From Vigna angularis (taxonomy: Eukaryota > Streptophyta > Magnoliopsida > Fabales > Fabaceae), in assembly GCF_016808095.1 (NCBI RefSeq), contig NC_068974.1:24164825-24228824 (forward strand): 64,000 nt of DNA, written 5' to 3'. A model generated the notes under the pieces. The model was not told the DNA's origin, did not search any database, and was given only the letters and a program-made list of their open reading frames with translations. Position numbers and translations under genes: made by a program. The number at the start of each line of letters is the position of its first letter. Position 1 is the stretch's first letter. Positions 25,977 to 37,597 of the stretch are shown here, in pieces.

Positions 25977-28900
25977 ATGTCTGAGGAGAGGTTTAAGGTT
26001 GTGGTCCACCATAGTGGAACCCTAGTAAATGATTTTTCTTTTGAATATGTTGGTGGGGAAATGACATATTGGAGTGTGGACCTTGACAAATGGAGTTATT
26101 TCGAAGTGGTAGATGCTATTAAGGAATTAGGGTATATTAAAGTGACTGACATATTTTATTGCGTTGAAAATATTCTGCATAAGTTGGTTGATGACAGAGG
26201 TGCAATGAACATGGTAAACGTTGCTAAGTATTTTGGGGAAGTTCACTTGTTTGTGGTCCACGGTGTGGATGATGAGCTAGAGGTGGTTGAAAATGAAGTA
26301 AGTGAACAAGTTCTGTTGCTCTGTCATGGAAGTTTAGACAGTGGAGAAGATAGCCATGTAGGTGGGGATGGAGATGAAGTGGAGGTGCAGGGTTTGAATG
26401 AAGTGGAGGTGTAGGGTTTGGATAATGAAGTGGAGGTGCATGGTTCGGATGATGAAGTGTAGGGGGGGGAGGAGGAAGTAAAGGTGGAAGATGAACAACA
26501 GGTGTAGAGGGAGGAAGAAATAGAGGCAGAGGACATGGATGAACAACACGTGCATGTGGAAGAAGAAGTACATGTTGAAGATTTTACTTCAAGTGTGTCT
26601 GATGATGCAGGGGAGGTGCATGGTGATGAAAGACAAGGGCATGAAGGACAACGAGATGTTGATGAAGGAGAAAGGGATGAAGGACTAGTGGATGTTGATG
26701 TAAATGTTGATGAAGTACTTTTGAATGATATAGAAGGGACTGTATCAGTGGAAGTTAATGAAAATGAAGAAAGTGGAGGTGAGGGTGCATATGATATTGC
26801 ACATAGCCAAAAAAACCCATATGACAGGGGGTTGTCTGATGATGAGTGGGACTTATATTTTTTGGCCACTCTAGAAGAAAGTGGAAGTGATGATGCAGGT
26901 GATGAAAGGCAAAGTTGTGGTCCATTTGGGACATTTGTTATGCAAAAGAGTATGTCTGAATACAAGTGGGAACAAAGTTTAGGGATAAAAATGAGTTTAT
27001 GGATGCTGTTAGAAGTTATGCAGTCCATGGTGGGAGGAATTTGAAGTTTATTAAGAATGATAACAGAAGGGTACGAGTGAGATGTTTGGGTGCCCAAAAA
27101 AGTTGTCCATGGATGGCTTATTATGGGTATTTGGAAGGATGTAGGACATGGCAATTGAGAAAATTTTTGGATAATCATACTTGCAGTAGGCAATTCAACA
27201 TTAAAATGGTGGTTGAGTGAGACATTAGATAATTCACTACATGAAAATCCAAATTTGAAGATAAATGAACTACGCTCAAAAGCTTTGAGGAAATGGAATA
27301 CTAATGTCACAATTTCTAAAGCTCGTAGGGCAAAGATAATTGCATCTTGCAAAGTTGAAGGTAGTTATAAAAATCAGTTCAAAAGAATATATGACTATGC
27401 ACATGAATTATTTAGATGTAACCCTGGATCAATAGTAAAAGTTAAAGTGGATAGTGACAATGGTGAGACAACATTTCAGAGGTTCTACGTTTGTTTGAAA
27501 GCTTGCAAGGTTAGCTTCCTCTCTTGTAGGCCATTTATTGGTTTGGATGGATGTTTTTTGAAAGGAAAGTATAAGGGGGAGTTATTAATAGCTATTGGTA
27601 GAGATCCTAATGACTAGATGTTACCTCTGGCATATGCAATTGTGAAAGTAGAGAACAAAGATAGTTGGACATGGTTTTTGGACTTGTTGATAGAAGACCT
27701 TGGGGGTGCTGCTGAAGTATGCAATTCATGCTCTTTTATGTCTGATCAATAAAAGGTAAATGTATTTCTTATATGTTTCTGTTTTGTTTCGTAAGATTAA
27801 TTGTATTAGTGATATCAAAATTTGTCCCCATTTTTGATTAAAATGTTCAATTTGGTCCCTTTTTTATAGGGTTTACTGCCAGCTATGTCTGAACTTTTAC
27901 CTGGGGTAGAGCACAGATTTTGCATGCGACACTTATATGCAAGTTTCAGGAAAAAGTTTTCTGGGCAAAACTTGAAGAATCTGATGTGGAAGGCTGCTAC
28001 AAGTACATACCCCTAAGCTTGGGAAAGAGAAATGTTAAATATAAAGGAAGTGAATGAAGAAGCTTACAAATACCTAATTGCTATCCCGCCAAGGTATTCT
28101 TTGTTCCTTAACAATACATTGATGACATGTAGGGTGGATATAAACATAATTTTTATTCCTTGTAACAGGTATTGGTCTAGATCTAGATTTACAAGTCGAG
28201 CACTTTGTGATACACTAAACAATAACATGAGTGAAGGTTTTAATAGTGTGATTGTTGATGCACGAGGAAAGCCACTTATAACCATGCTTGAAGAAATTAG
28301 AGTTTACCTCATGAAAAGATGGGCAACTGACAAAATTAAGATGTGTAATATGGACTTTGATATCTGCCCCAAGATTAGAAAGAGACTTACAAAAGAGTCA
28401 CATTTATCCAAAAATTGGATCCCTAGGTACGCATTTTCTTTCCCACTATTAGTTGATGGCACTTGGTTTGTGATTAAAATGGCGGTATTGATCACTTAAT
28501 TTTTAACTTGTATTCATCTAATACTTCATGGCAGTTGATCTGCAGAAAAACTCTATGAAGTTAGGCATTTTGCACAGATTTCAAACAAGTTTGTAGTTAT
28601 CCTGGACAGTCAAGATTGTTCGTGCAGGAAATGGCTTATTACTGGGATCCCTTGCTACCATGCAATTGCAACCATGAAGTTCTTAAATTTAGATCCAAAA
28701 GATTATGTACCCATTTCCTTCAGACGGTCCACGTATGATGAAACATATGCCTCCATCATATTTCCAGTCAATGGCCACTTGTTATGGGAAAAAACATCCT
28801 ACCTAGATGTCCTCCGACCATTCAAGAGAAAATTACCTGGCAGACCAAAGAAAAAAAGAAGGTTGGAGCAATGGGAGCTAAGGAGGGATGAGACCCAGAT

Positions 28901-29147
28901 GATCAAAGGTGGCCACCGCAAAAAATGTAGTATTTGTCGTCAACTTGGACATAACAGAAATAATTGCCCATTAAGTCCTCAACATGAAGCAGACCTACCA
29001 GAGGCATCTCAATCACCACCCCAACCATCAACTGAGGAAATGACACAACAATCTGAAGCACCTCCACAACCAACATAGGAATCCAGAGAAGAACAAACTC
29101 AGAAAAGAAGAAGGGACAAGTTACCAATTAGAAGACCATGTGCTTGA
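25977..29147 (+). pseudogene. MULE transposase (mudrA-type), broken by stop codons
   Basis: The product would cut and join the element's ends. In order: an N-terminal PB1-like domain (25977-26300), a long Glu/Asp-rich linker (26300-26940), the Mutator DNA-binding domain (about 26970-27220), and the MULE DDE core (27490-27700, with GLDGCFLKGKYKGELL and DSWTWFLDLL). Introns lie at 27756-27869 and 28094-28168, and a third near 28428-28530. A SWIM zinc finger follows (28620-28680, CSCRKWL then CYHAI), then a CCHC knuckle (28925-28970, CSICRQLGHNRNNCP). Damage: stops in the acidic linker (26412, 26461, 26505), a stop after GRDPND (27615), stops at 27750 and 28014, and a TGA where the family has Trp after the third intron. 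The start ATG is chosen because it opens the PB1-like domain. It is no longer able to make full-length protein. Confidence 0.9.
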
Positions 29148-29579
29148 TAATGTTATAATGTTGCTGTACTTTTGTTTTGTTCGAATTGGTTACTTGTGTG
29201 CTAAACATTTGGAAATTGCACTGGATATGTTTTGATGTACTTTACAATTTAAATCCTTACATGTAACCATGACCTTTGTTTATTTTATGCAAAGATATCA
29301 TTTTTATGCTTTATACAATTGCAAAGATATTGTTGTTTATTGCTTTATGGACACATTAGTCATCATCATAGGGACCATATTCGCAAATAATTAACCGAAA
29401 TGGGGACTAAATTGAACAATTAATTACTAACAAATTTCATTCCTTCATTCATTACAAAAGACATAGGCACAACCTTAACATCACAACAGTTCAACTCCAT
29501 TGAACTAAAAACACTACATTCAACCAGATTGGGACCACCTAAAACACATCATCAGTTGAACCAAAATACACACAACACA

Positions 29580-30066
29580 TCATCCTAAAAACACACAGAA
29601 CATAACTATGTTCACTACACTAACAACACCAGCCACTGCTACTAATAATTGGATCCTTTTCTTCAAAGCTTTGACTGTGTTTTCTAGATCATAAATCTTC
29701 CTCCTTTGCCTCCCAATAATAACATCCCTTTCATCAACATTTTCTTCATTGCACCACTTGAAATAGTTGCAACACATCGCATTACTAGCTCCACTCTGTT
29801 ATTCATGAACAACAAAAACTTCAAACACAATATTAATTACTATCACATAAACAACACAGGGGTTATTCAGATTACCTTGTAGTTACGACAACACCAAAAA
29901 TATCTTCCCGCATTCTTGAAGTTCTAGCCATTTTTACTACTGCCATCTCACCATAATTGCAAGTGGGGATTATCCCTAGCCCCATTGAACCACCACCATG
30001 TGAACAATGATAAGTTTGGTGTCCCAAGCTATTGCAACAAGAAGAGGAAGATTGGGAAGCAAACAT
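29580..30066 (-). pseudogene. GRF-type zinc-finger / membrane protein gene carried by the MULE
   Basis: Two exons on the strand opposite the transposase, both inside the MULE ends. Exon 1 (30066 to ~29878) encodes a Ser/Cys-rich N-terminus beginning MFASQSSSS, then the start of a GRF zinc finger (NYGEMAVVKMARTS, then AGRYFWCCRNYK in a shifted frame). Exon 2 (about 29798 to 29580) gives the rest of the finger (CCNYFKWCNEEN), a short coiled-coil (RRKIYDLENTVKALKKR) and a C-terminal hydrophobic segment that looks membrane-spanning. GRF fingers bind single-stranded nucleic acid in several known proteins. Oddities: a one-base frame loss inside exon 1, and Tyr where the first CxC Cys is usual. Identification is by motif order only. 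Confidence 0.7.
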
Positions 30067-30198
30067 GGCTCATTAACCACCAAGATTGGGAAGAAGATTG
30101 GTTAACATCCAACGTCACAGTGACTTTCAAAGAACAAAAGTAAAAAACCTAATTTGAGAATCCACCCTCATTTCATCTTTGTAAAGGGTTTCATAAAA

Positions 30199-30445
30199 TA
30201 GAATTTAAAAAATAACAAATCCAACTCATAACGCCACAAAGGACTCCACGTAAGCCAATACATGACATTTCACTCTGTAATTGCACATCTGGACATCTGG
30301 CCGTTAACGATTTAAACGGCGTTTGGAAAAAGGACCAAATTGAACACAAATTACATTCTTTAGGACTACATTAAACAGCAAAAAAAAAATTGGGACCATT
30401 TCGAACATTCCCAATCAAAATTGGGACCAAAATAGGTATTATACC
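30199..30445 (-). repeat. MULE right terminal inverted repeat, ~247 bp
   Basis: Inverse partner of 25267-25516, ending AGGTATTATACC at 30445. Confidence 0.9.
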
Positions 30446-31333
30446 TATATTTAAAGGAATTTTTGATGTCGAACATGTTGATGACGGACATTACCATCGC
30501 TGAGCCGTAGAGATTCTCGCCTAGCGTTGCATTTTTACGTTATATCGACTGTATTATATGAACATCATTTAGTGCATTGTTCGACGTTAATATACAATAT
30601 AAATGTCGAGTAGTGTAGAATTCGACGTCACATGCAGTGTTTTTTTTTTTAATTTGGTTCGTTTTAGCTCATTTAACCAAACCTGAAATACAGAAACCAG
30701 TTTTCTAATTCATATATTCACATAATTAATTAACTTAAATCATGCTATCACCAATTCATCAATTCCAATTAAATAGTAAAACTAAGACGCTAATGCTATC
30801 TGTTGAAAAAGAATGGCTTAGTTTCAATACCAAGAGGGGTGAATTGGTGAAACACAAAAATCAAAGTCTTTTAAAAATCTTTTTCACAAAAGGATCATCT
30901 TTCAAAAGTTTCTTGAATCGCAAGGAATAAGATTTTTTAAGTACAGTGGAAATAGTTGACTTCGTGAAAAGTAAAGTCGACTCAGAAAATTAAAAGTGCA
31001 GGGATAGAGAATTCAAACGTAGGTTTTTATACTGGTTCGGCCAAACTGGCTACATCCAGTGTCCTTCCAATCCTAGAAAACAAATGCACTATGATGATCA
31101 AGGTTTTTACAACAAGGCTTTTATAGCGACCTCCACGTCAAAATATAAAACACCTCTCTAACCGTCTAATCAAAATATAGGCATATACAAACAAAGAACA
31201 ACAACAAGATGTCCCCTCTCCTGCAGTCTTTAATCACTTTGAACAATCCTCAAAGTCCAGAACGCCGCACGTTCTCTTCTTGTAATCACAACATGGCAGC
31301 CACAATCTTCACAAGATTGAGAAAAGAAGTTGA

Positions 31334-32265
31334 TGATGGTATCAAAGGGGGTATTTTTCGAAGAGTATAGCATAGCGGAATTAAAACTTAGAGAGCGGGA
31401 AGCGTATTCGATCACAATTAAAATTAATTGTCCTTTTAGTAAAAATAATTTTCTTTCAGAAAATTAATCAAACAGTTGATATACGTAAAATAATATGAGT
31501 GTAGGGAATAAGAAGATCAACACAGAATTTTTATCCTGGTTCGAATCAAAAGATTCTACGTCCAGTCGTTAATCACTATAAATAGTGATTAACCTTTTTC
31601 ACTAAAAATGGTTTAACAGATTACAAGATAATGAACAGGAATAAAATGAAAAGAACCACTCTACCAACTTGAAGAGAACCGCTCCAGCAATCGACCAACG
31701 ATTCACAAGCTTCTCCTTTCACAAGACTAGGCAGAGCACCTTGCTAACTTGAAGAGAGTCTGCTCCGACTATCGACACACGATACGCGAGCCTCTCCTTT
31801 CACAAGACCAAGCAAGGGAACAAAGAACAAAAAGCTCTCTAAGAACGTTCCTCTGACACACAGTGTTCTAAGCTTTCTCAGTTCAAAAAACGTTACCTTC
31901 TGATTTCTCCAAATCAAATTATATAGCCAAGTACACTGAGTGCCAAAGGTCAGCTCTCAACTGCCATGAAAAATCGATTATTGTAAGTGATAATCGATTA
32001 TTCAAGTCCGTTACATGTTTTCAAGAATGTGATAATTGATTATATGAAGTGATAATCGATTATTCAAGTATGACTTGTGATAATCGATTATTGCTTAACC
32101 ATAATCGATTATACTAGTAAAAATTACAATGTTTAACATTTTCCTACTACATTCAAAATCTACAAGTTGCTTTTTTAAATATTTTCCTACTACATCCAAA
32201 ATCTATAAGTTGCAGCATCATCAAAACACATCTTCAGGTTTTACCAATACTCCTTATTGGTAACA
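31334..32265 (-). repeat. Solo LTR (copia type) nested in the SIRE-like LTR, 932 bp
   Basis: It begins TGATGGTATC and ends TTGGTAACA, flanked by GTTGA at 31329-31333 and 32266-32270. The host LTR's other copy (37598-38990) reads straight through this site, proving the insertion. It shares the landmark TTTTTATCCTGGTTCGAATC and the spacing to a CTACGTCCAG motif with the host LTR, so it is a cousin family in the same orientation. A solo LTR is left when two LTRs recombine. Confidence 0.9.
31973..32115. repeat. Six copies of the palindrome ATAATCGATTAT in the solo LTR
   Basis: Copies or near-copies lie at about 31974, 31993, 32031 (TTGATTAT variant), 32051, 32081 and 32102, often followed by TCAAGT. 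In the LTR's own orientation this is 150-290 bases from its start, in U3. Confidence 0.9.
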
Positions 32266-33137
32266 GTTGATCACATATCAGACACCTCAAGTGCAGGTTG
32301 TTCAGTCAATCAATGTGAACAGATTCTTGCTCGTCAAGCAATCACCAAAGAATGAACACCTCGGTCTTTCTTGATGGATTCTTGGAGGTTTAACACGTTC
32401 TACCAGAGATCAATAATCTGAAACAATTCAATCAAAACGTTAGATTCACAAAAGTCTCTGCAGAAATCAAATTCGCGTGTATATATAGTTTTTTACAAAG
32501 CTGACGCTCCTAAGTCGACTATGCTACTAATAGAGTCGATTAAACTCAGACAATTATAATAGTTAGTAGCAGTCAAACCAACTTAATTGATTTCGCATTT
32601 AATACAGTTGACTCACAATCAATGCTTAGTCAAAGATATAAAATATAGTCGTTAGATATCACAAGCATTAACAAAATTTCAAAACATAACTAACTAATTC
32701 GAGTAGCTTGCGCATACAGTCGACTTTGTAATACTTCAATGCAGTTTTGAAAAACTTTCTTTCCAAAAATACACAGCACACTTTGAAAAAGTTTGTGCAA
32801 AGCCACGAGTTTTAATCGACTTACTTTATAATGAAGTCGACTTAAAACTGACGTTTTGCCACACATTGTAAGTTCAACAAAAGTGCATGTGGTTTTCCTT
32901 TTCTAAAATATATGTTATGCATTCACAGATAAGATCTCATGTAAAACACAATGAATTGCAGCAATGACAGAATCAACACAAACATGTTCTCAAATAATCA
33001 TAAACATGAATTCTATGAATATGTAACACATTTAACAACACATGTGTTATTAATTATGTGTGTCATCATAAAAAACCAGAAGCTCTGAGATTGTAGGTTT
33101 AGCTAAACCAGTGCTCTCCCTATCAACAATCTCAACA

Positions 33138-33155
33138 ACCTCCCCCTTTTTTGAT
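33138..33155 (-). other. Polypurine tract of the SIRE-like element
   Basis: On the minus strand AAAAAAGGGGGAGGT directly precedes the 3' LTR, the expected plus-strand primer for reverse transcription. Confidence 0.85.
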
Positions 33156-34206
33156 GATGCACAACCATGATTAATAAACAACCATGTTGTACACAACAAT
33201 ACAGATTATCAAACAAATATCAACCATGTTGTACACAACAATACAAGTTATCAAACAAATATCAATCCATATATCAATATAATTCTCCCCCTTTGGGCAT
33301 TAGCAAAAAAGGTAATATTCAGATAATCAATTATTTTTGAGATGCATCACTAAATCATAAAGCAAACACAGATGCTCCCCTAGTCACAGATAATCACATG
33401 ATAAAGATATAATCTCCCCCTTAAGTGTAGGCATGTGAAATTATCTAAGATCCTATGCAATGCTCCCCCTGCCATTATGCATGTTCTATAATCAGAGCCC
33501 AAATGCACAATGCAGTTTTCACAGAACATTTCAGAGCATGTATAAGCATGTGACAGTATTGTATCAAGACAGAAATTGTGCAAATACATCAATGAAGCAT
33601 AAATACAATATCAATCAACAATCTCAATATTATCTCAAGTAATTTCAATCAATTATAGAACAGAGATATATTGAAAAAGAAACAATTAATAATATGTGAT
33701 CAATAAACAAAATAACCAAATTCCAAATCATGGAATTTATAACCCCTATTAAACAGTAATCAATTTATCCCCAATTGCAATCGACTTCATTTTTGTCCAT
33801 TTGACTTAATCTCCAATTGTTCAACCAGAAGCAATGTTCCTGTAAAACCTTTCAAGATCTTTTCTAGATCAAGCATTTTAGAATCATTGTAATGCAAGAA
33901 TTATTACAAGTAAGAAATGAGTATGCAAAATGTATTATTATAACAATAAACAGTAACATACTCAACTTCATCCATCACATAATCGACTTTAAGTAATACT
34001 GATTGAATTTAAGCAAAATATCTGATTTCATTAATTCTCAAAAGATATTACAATCAGATTAACCAAAAGATAATGGCTTATAAAGCCTACTACAAAAGAA
34101 ACACTTAAAACATTAAAGCAAACAAACTAAACACATCATCACACAACAATAGACCCTAAGCTGACAATACAAGACCCATATTCTGTATAAATCTTCACTC
34201 CTGTTC

Positions 34207-35271
34207 TTAATCAGATGAATCCATAGAGTCATTGTCAGATTGTTCTTCTTCTTCTCTTTGTTGCTGAGCATGGTCAATTTTCCACTCAAGCTGATTTAGT
34301 TTTTCAATCACCACTTTGAATTGATTAGTAGCAAAATGTTCAAAGGTAGTTTCGGGAGATAAATTCGTTCTGTTTTCATTTTCCACAGAAGTACTCCCTG
34401 AACCATAGATCAAATTTTCTTCTCCTCTAAAACACCATCCTTTCATAGTCCTTACCTATCCAAGTGATACAAGAGTGTTTCTATTTATAACATTTGAGCA
34501 GTTGCATGAATGTTTTCTTTGTCCATTTGTATCCACTCCTTGGAGTAAAAGTATATTGCTTACAAGAACAACATACGGTAAAAAATGAGAGTTTCTGAGA
34601 GCAGCTTCAACCATGTGATCTTTTAGAACCTCTACCCAGTTGGTGGGAATGTCATTCTTTATAGCATGCAAGAGGTAGATATCCTCTGTAGTCATTTCAT
34701 CCTGCATCATTCTTCCAGGTAGGATCACCCAAGCAAGGAGATGTGCAGTAATCATCTCTTCCATTTTAAGACCTTCATGCAAATAAGGACTTTCTCTTGT
34801 GTCACTTCCTGAAAATCTAAGCTAGCCTCTGTAGATATCCTTTTTCTTTAACCAACGATTTGTTTCAGAGTTTGGTAGATGAGAGAAAATGCCTTTGACT
34901 TTTAGACTAGTTACTTGTTGCCAAACATCGTTATCAATGTAAATTTTGACACCTTTTACCCTTGATTGAATATCATCATTGACCATCTTTAAATTGTGGT
35001 AAAATACTCTTATGAGATCAGGATACCAATCACCTTTCATCTGAACCAGTGTTGAGAGTTCTTGTGTTTCAATCCATCCAGGAAACTGAAAGTTTTCTCT
35101 CTCACACAGACTCAATTCTAAGTATTTGGGTGATACAACAATTTTTACACAACCGTCAGCAAATCTCATAGGAGTATCATCATCATTTATCCAGCCTCCG
35201 GGTTTAGCTTCTCTTGCTGATTTCACACCTTTTCCGTTGTTTTCTTTCAAAGGTCGAGATGAAGACGTCAT
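34207..35271 (-). pseudogene. 'Putative plant transposon protein' family ORF in the SIRE-like element
   Basis: The first frame (35271-34822, starting MTSSSRP) contains GWINDDDTPMRFADGCVKIVV and the family landmarks MKGDWYPDLIRVFYHNL and KGVKIYIDNDVW. After a stop at ~34822 the homology goes on in 34782-34456 (HEGLKMEEMITAHLLAWVILPGR, then IPTNWVEVLKDHM) and 34446-34207 with an acidic tail (EEEEQSDNDSMDSSD). The same order is seen in 47534-48667, which shows these are pieces of one gene. Function is unknown. It occupies the place after gag where pol should be, and the family is known from legume genomes as transposon-associated. Confidence 0.75.
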
Positions 35272-35364
35272 TTTGATATGATCTCTTGTACTCACTGTTT
35301 TTCAGTTTAGGGTTATGAAGATATGTAGATAGAGTTCTCGTACTGTCAGCACAACCTACACTCA

Positions 35365-35391
35365 AATATATATATATATATATATATATAA
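35365..35391. repeat. (TA)n microsatellite upstream of the transposon-protein ORF
   Basis: About 13 TA units just 5' (minus sense) of the ORF start at 35271. Confidence 0.9.
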
Positions 35392-35814
35392 TAGAGTAAA
35401 CCACACAAGTTCAATTTTGACCCATGTAAATTTTCAAATATAGAAAGCCCATGACAGAGATATCTAGTCGATTTCATTAATTTCAAAGTTGACTTCTGTA
35501 TGACAAAAGGTTTTCACAAAACAGAAACACATATAAAGTAACATGTAATCGACTATGTACTTAATCCAATCGATTAAAAGTCGTAAAAATTGATTTTCAC
35601 AGAAAACAATCTCAATCAAACAAACATCAATCATACATTCAATAAGCAATCATTCAAACAAATGTTATGCATGATGCAGTGAGATAATAATCGTTACCAC
35701 TTGTAGATACTCAAGAACTTTGATATCATCAAGTTAGCTCATCCTTGAGTTGTGCACTCTTACAGTAGCCTCTGTTATCCTGCAAAACAATTTAAATTTT
35801 TCGATGCTGGTACC

Positions 35815-37516
35815 CATTTGAATTTGGGTCCTTGCTTGTCAGTTGCAGACAGATGTTCCTTAGGAATCCATCTATATAATCCTTTAGGAACTCCAACCTT
35901 TCTATAAAAGCAGTTTCTAACATTATGTCAAATGTTATTACAATAGAAACATGCATGTGTGACAGGTTTACTTAAATCAACAAATTTCTTTCAATTTGTT
36001 CTATTACTTTGAGCTATGTAACCAATACCTTGTCTATATACTGCTCTACCCGAGGAACTTAAAACAACATTCAGATTATCTCTACCCTGTGTAAACTTAG
36101 CTAGCGTGCTAGTTAAGTAATCAATTTGCTCTAAATGTGTAGGGCATTTTTCACAATTCTTTTCTACTGTTATAGTCTCAGTAATCACAGTTTTAGCAGA
36201 TTCTAAAGCAACATATAATTCCTTTTGAAGTTTTTGATTATCATCAATCGTATTATTAATCCTATACTCATAGTCTTTTCTTTCAGAGTTTACTCGATTG
36301 ACCTTATATTGCAGTCGCATGGCTTCAGCATGGATCTCCTGAAATGCGTCAAGCAGCATGTCGTATTTGACCTCAATTGGCTCATTCTCGAACTCTTCAT
36401 CACTATCATAGTCATTTAGTCCCGAGCCAGCCATGAAGTAGATATTTGATTCTTCTTCGCGATCAGAGTCTTCATCACTTGAAGAGTCTGAGTCATTGCT
36501 CTCCCAGGCGATGTACGCGCTTTTCTTCTTTCTGTTCTTGTCTTGAGGAAATTTCCTGCTTGCTCTTTGCTTCAATTTCAGGTCAGGGCATTTAGGTTTA
36601 ATGTGACCCTCTTTGCCACACTCATAACACTGAACAACGTTTGATCTTATAGCTTTCTTTGCTTTGCCATTACCTGCATGGTCAGTAAGTTGACTTTTAT
36701 TTTTCATAAACCGATTAAACTTTTTTACCACCATGGACATCAGCTCATTGTTGTCTAGTTTAGCGTCAGATTCATCCTCAGATGGTACAATCTTTGAGGC
36801 TTTTTTGCTAGTGGCTTTCAAGCCTATGGACTTCTTTTCTTCAATTTCTTCCTCTTCTTTTAGTCTTCCAAGTTCAAGCTCATGTTCTCTTAGCTTGCCG
36901 AACAAGGTAGCCATATTCATGCTTGTAAGATCTCTTGATTCAGAAATTATAGTAACCTTGGGTTGCTAACTTCTATTTAGACTTTTCAATATCTTGATAT
37001 TGATATCTTCTTTGTCAAACACTTTTCGTAGAGCCATCAGGTGGTTGACTATGTGAGTAAATCTTTTCTGTACTTCATATATAGTCTCTCCATTTTCATC
37101 TTGAACAATTCATACTCCTGTATCAGCGAGTTCTTTCTGGCTCTCTTTACTTCTTCTGTGCCTTCGTGTGTGACCTCCAATACGTCCCATATTTCCTTTG
37201 TTGTGTTGTACTGTGAAATCCTGAAAAATTCATCCATAGTTAGTGCATAAGCAATTACATTACGTGCTTTGACATTATATTGTGCTCTACGGTTTTCACC
37301 CTGAGTCCACTCAGAAAAATTTTTCAAAACAGTTTTTCCATTAACAACATGAGTTGGATCATATGGACCGTTCAATGTTGCATCCCAAACACCTTTATCC
37401 ACAGATTCAAGAAAGATTTGCATCCGGATTTTCCAAACAGCATAGTTTTCACCAACAAATAGTAGTGGTCTATTTGTTGATGCACCTTCACCAAAGGTTT
37501 GAGAACTAAAAGCCAT
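35815..37516 (-). pseudogene. Ty1/copia gag (UBN2 type), frameshifted
   Basis: The coat-forming protein of the element. N-terminal part 37516-37049: starts MAFSSQTFGE, then LLFVGENYAVWKIRMQIFL and a UBN2-type helical region (NTTKEIWDVLEVTHEGT). The frame slips near 37080 and homology continues through 36960. A TAG (~36968) replaces Trp before QPKVT. The main second part, 36920-35991, has a Lys/Glu-rich linker, a CCHC knuckle (CYECGKEGHIKPKC, near residues 98-111), an acidic Ser-rich stretch and a coiled-coil-like region. A further knuckle-like remnant and an IPKEH segment lie at 35815-35960 in another frame. Two knuckles and the long C-terminus fit SIRE/Maximus gag. Non-functional as read. 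Confidence 0.85.
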
Positions 37517-37575
37517 TTTCCAGGAATAGTCGACTTAAAGAAAAAAGTAATTGACTTGTTTTTCAAATATCTTAT

Positions 37576-37597
37576 GAAAACCAGCTCTGGTGCCAAT
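37576..37597 (-). other. Primer-binding site of the SIRE-like element
   Basis: On the minus strand the LTR is followed by TTGGCACCAGAGCTGG, a variant of the tRNA-Met primer site TGGTATCAGAGC seen in many plant copia elements. Confidence 0.65.

Larger units (their letters stand above)
25267..30445 (+). mobile_element. Complete MULE (Mutator-like element), 5.18 kb
   Basis: Long terminal inverted repeats begin GGTATAATACCTATTTTGG at the left and end with the complement at the right. They are flanked by a perfect 9-bp target duplication, TATATTTAA, at 25258-25266 and 30446-30454, the size used by Mutator elements. Inside are a broken transposase gene on the + strand and a small GRF zinc-finger gene on the opposite strand. 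It lies within the CACTA subterminal repeats and is therefore younger than them. Confidence 0.95.
30801..33137 (-). repeat. 3' LTR of the SIRE-like element, enlarged by a nested insertion
   Basis: 2337 bp against 1393 bp for its partner. The excess is the 932-bp solo LTR at 31334-32265 plus a 5-bp duplication and a few small gaps. It carries GTCGACT palindromes at ~30980, 32512, 32722 and 32837. Confidence 0.9.

Noticed and set aside
26324..27352. 342-codon minus-strand open frame rich in Ser, Thr and Pro
   Set aside because: It is the mirror of the Glu/Asp-rich linker and DNA-binding part of the MULE transposase on the + strand; no domain of its own.
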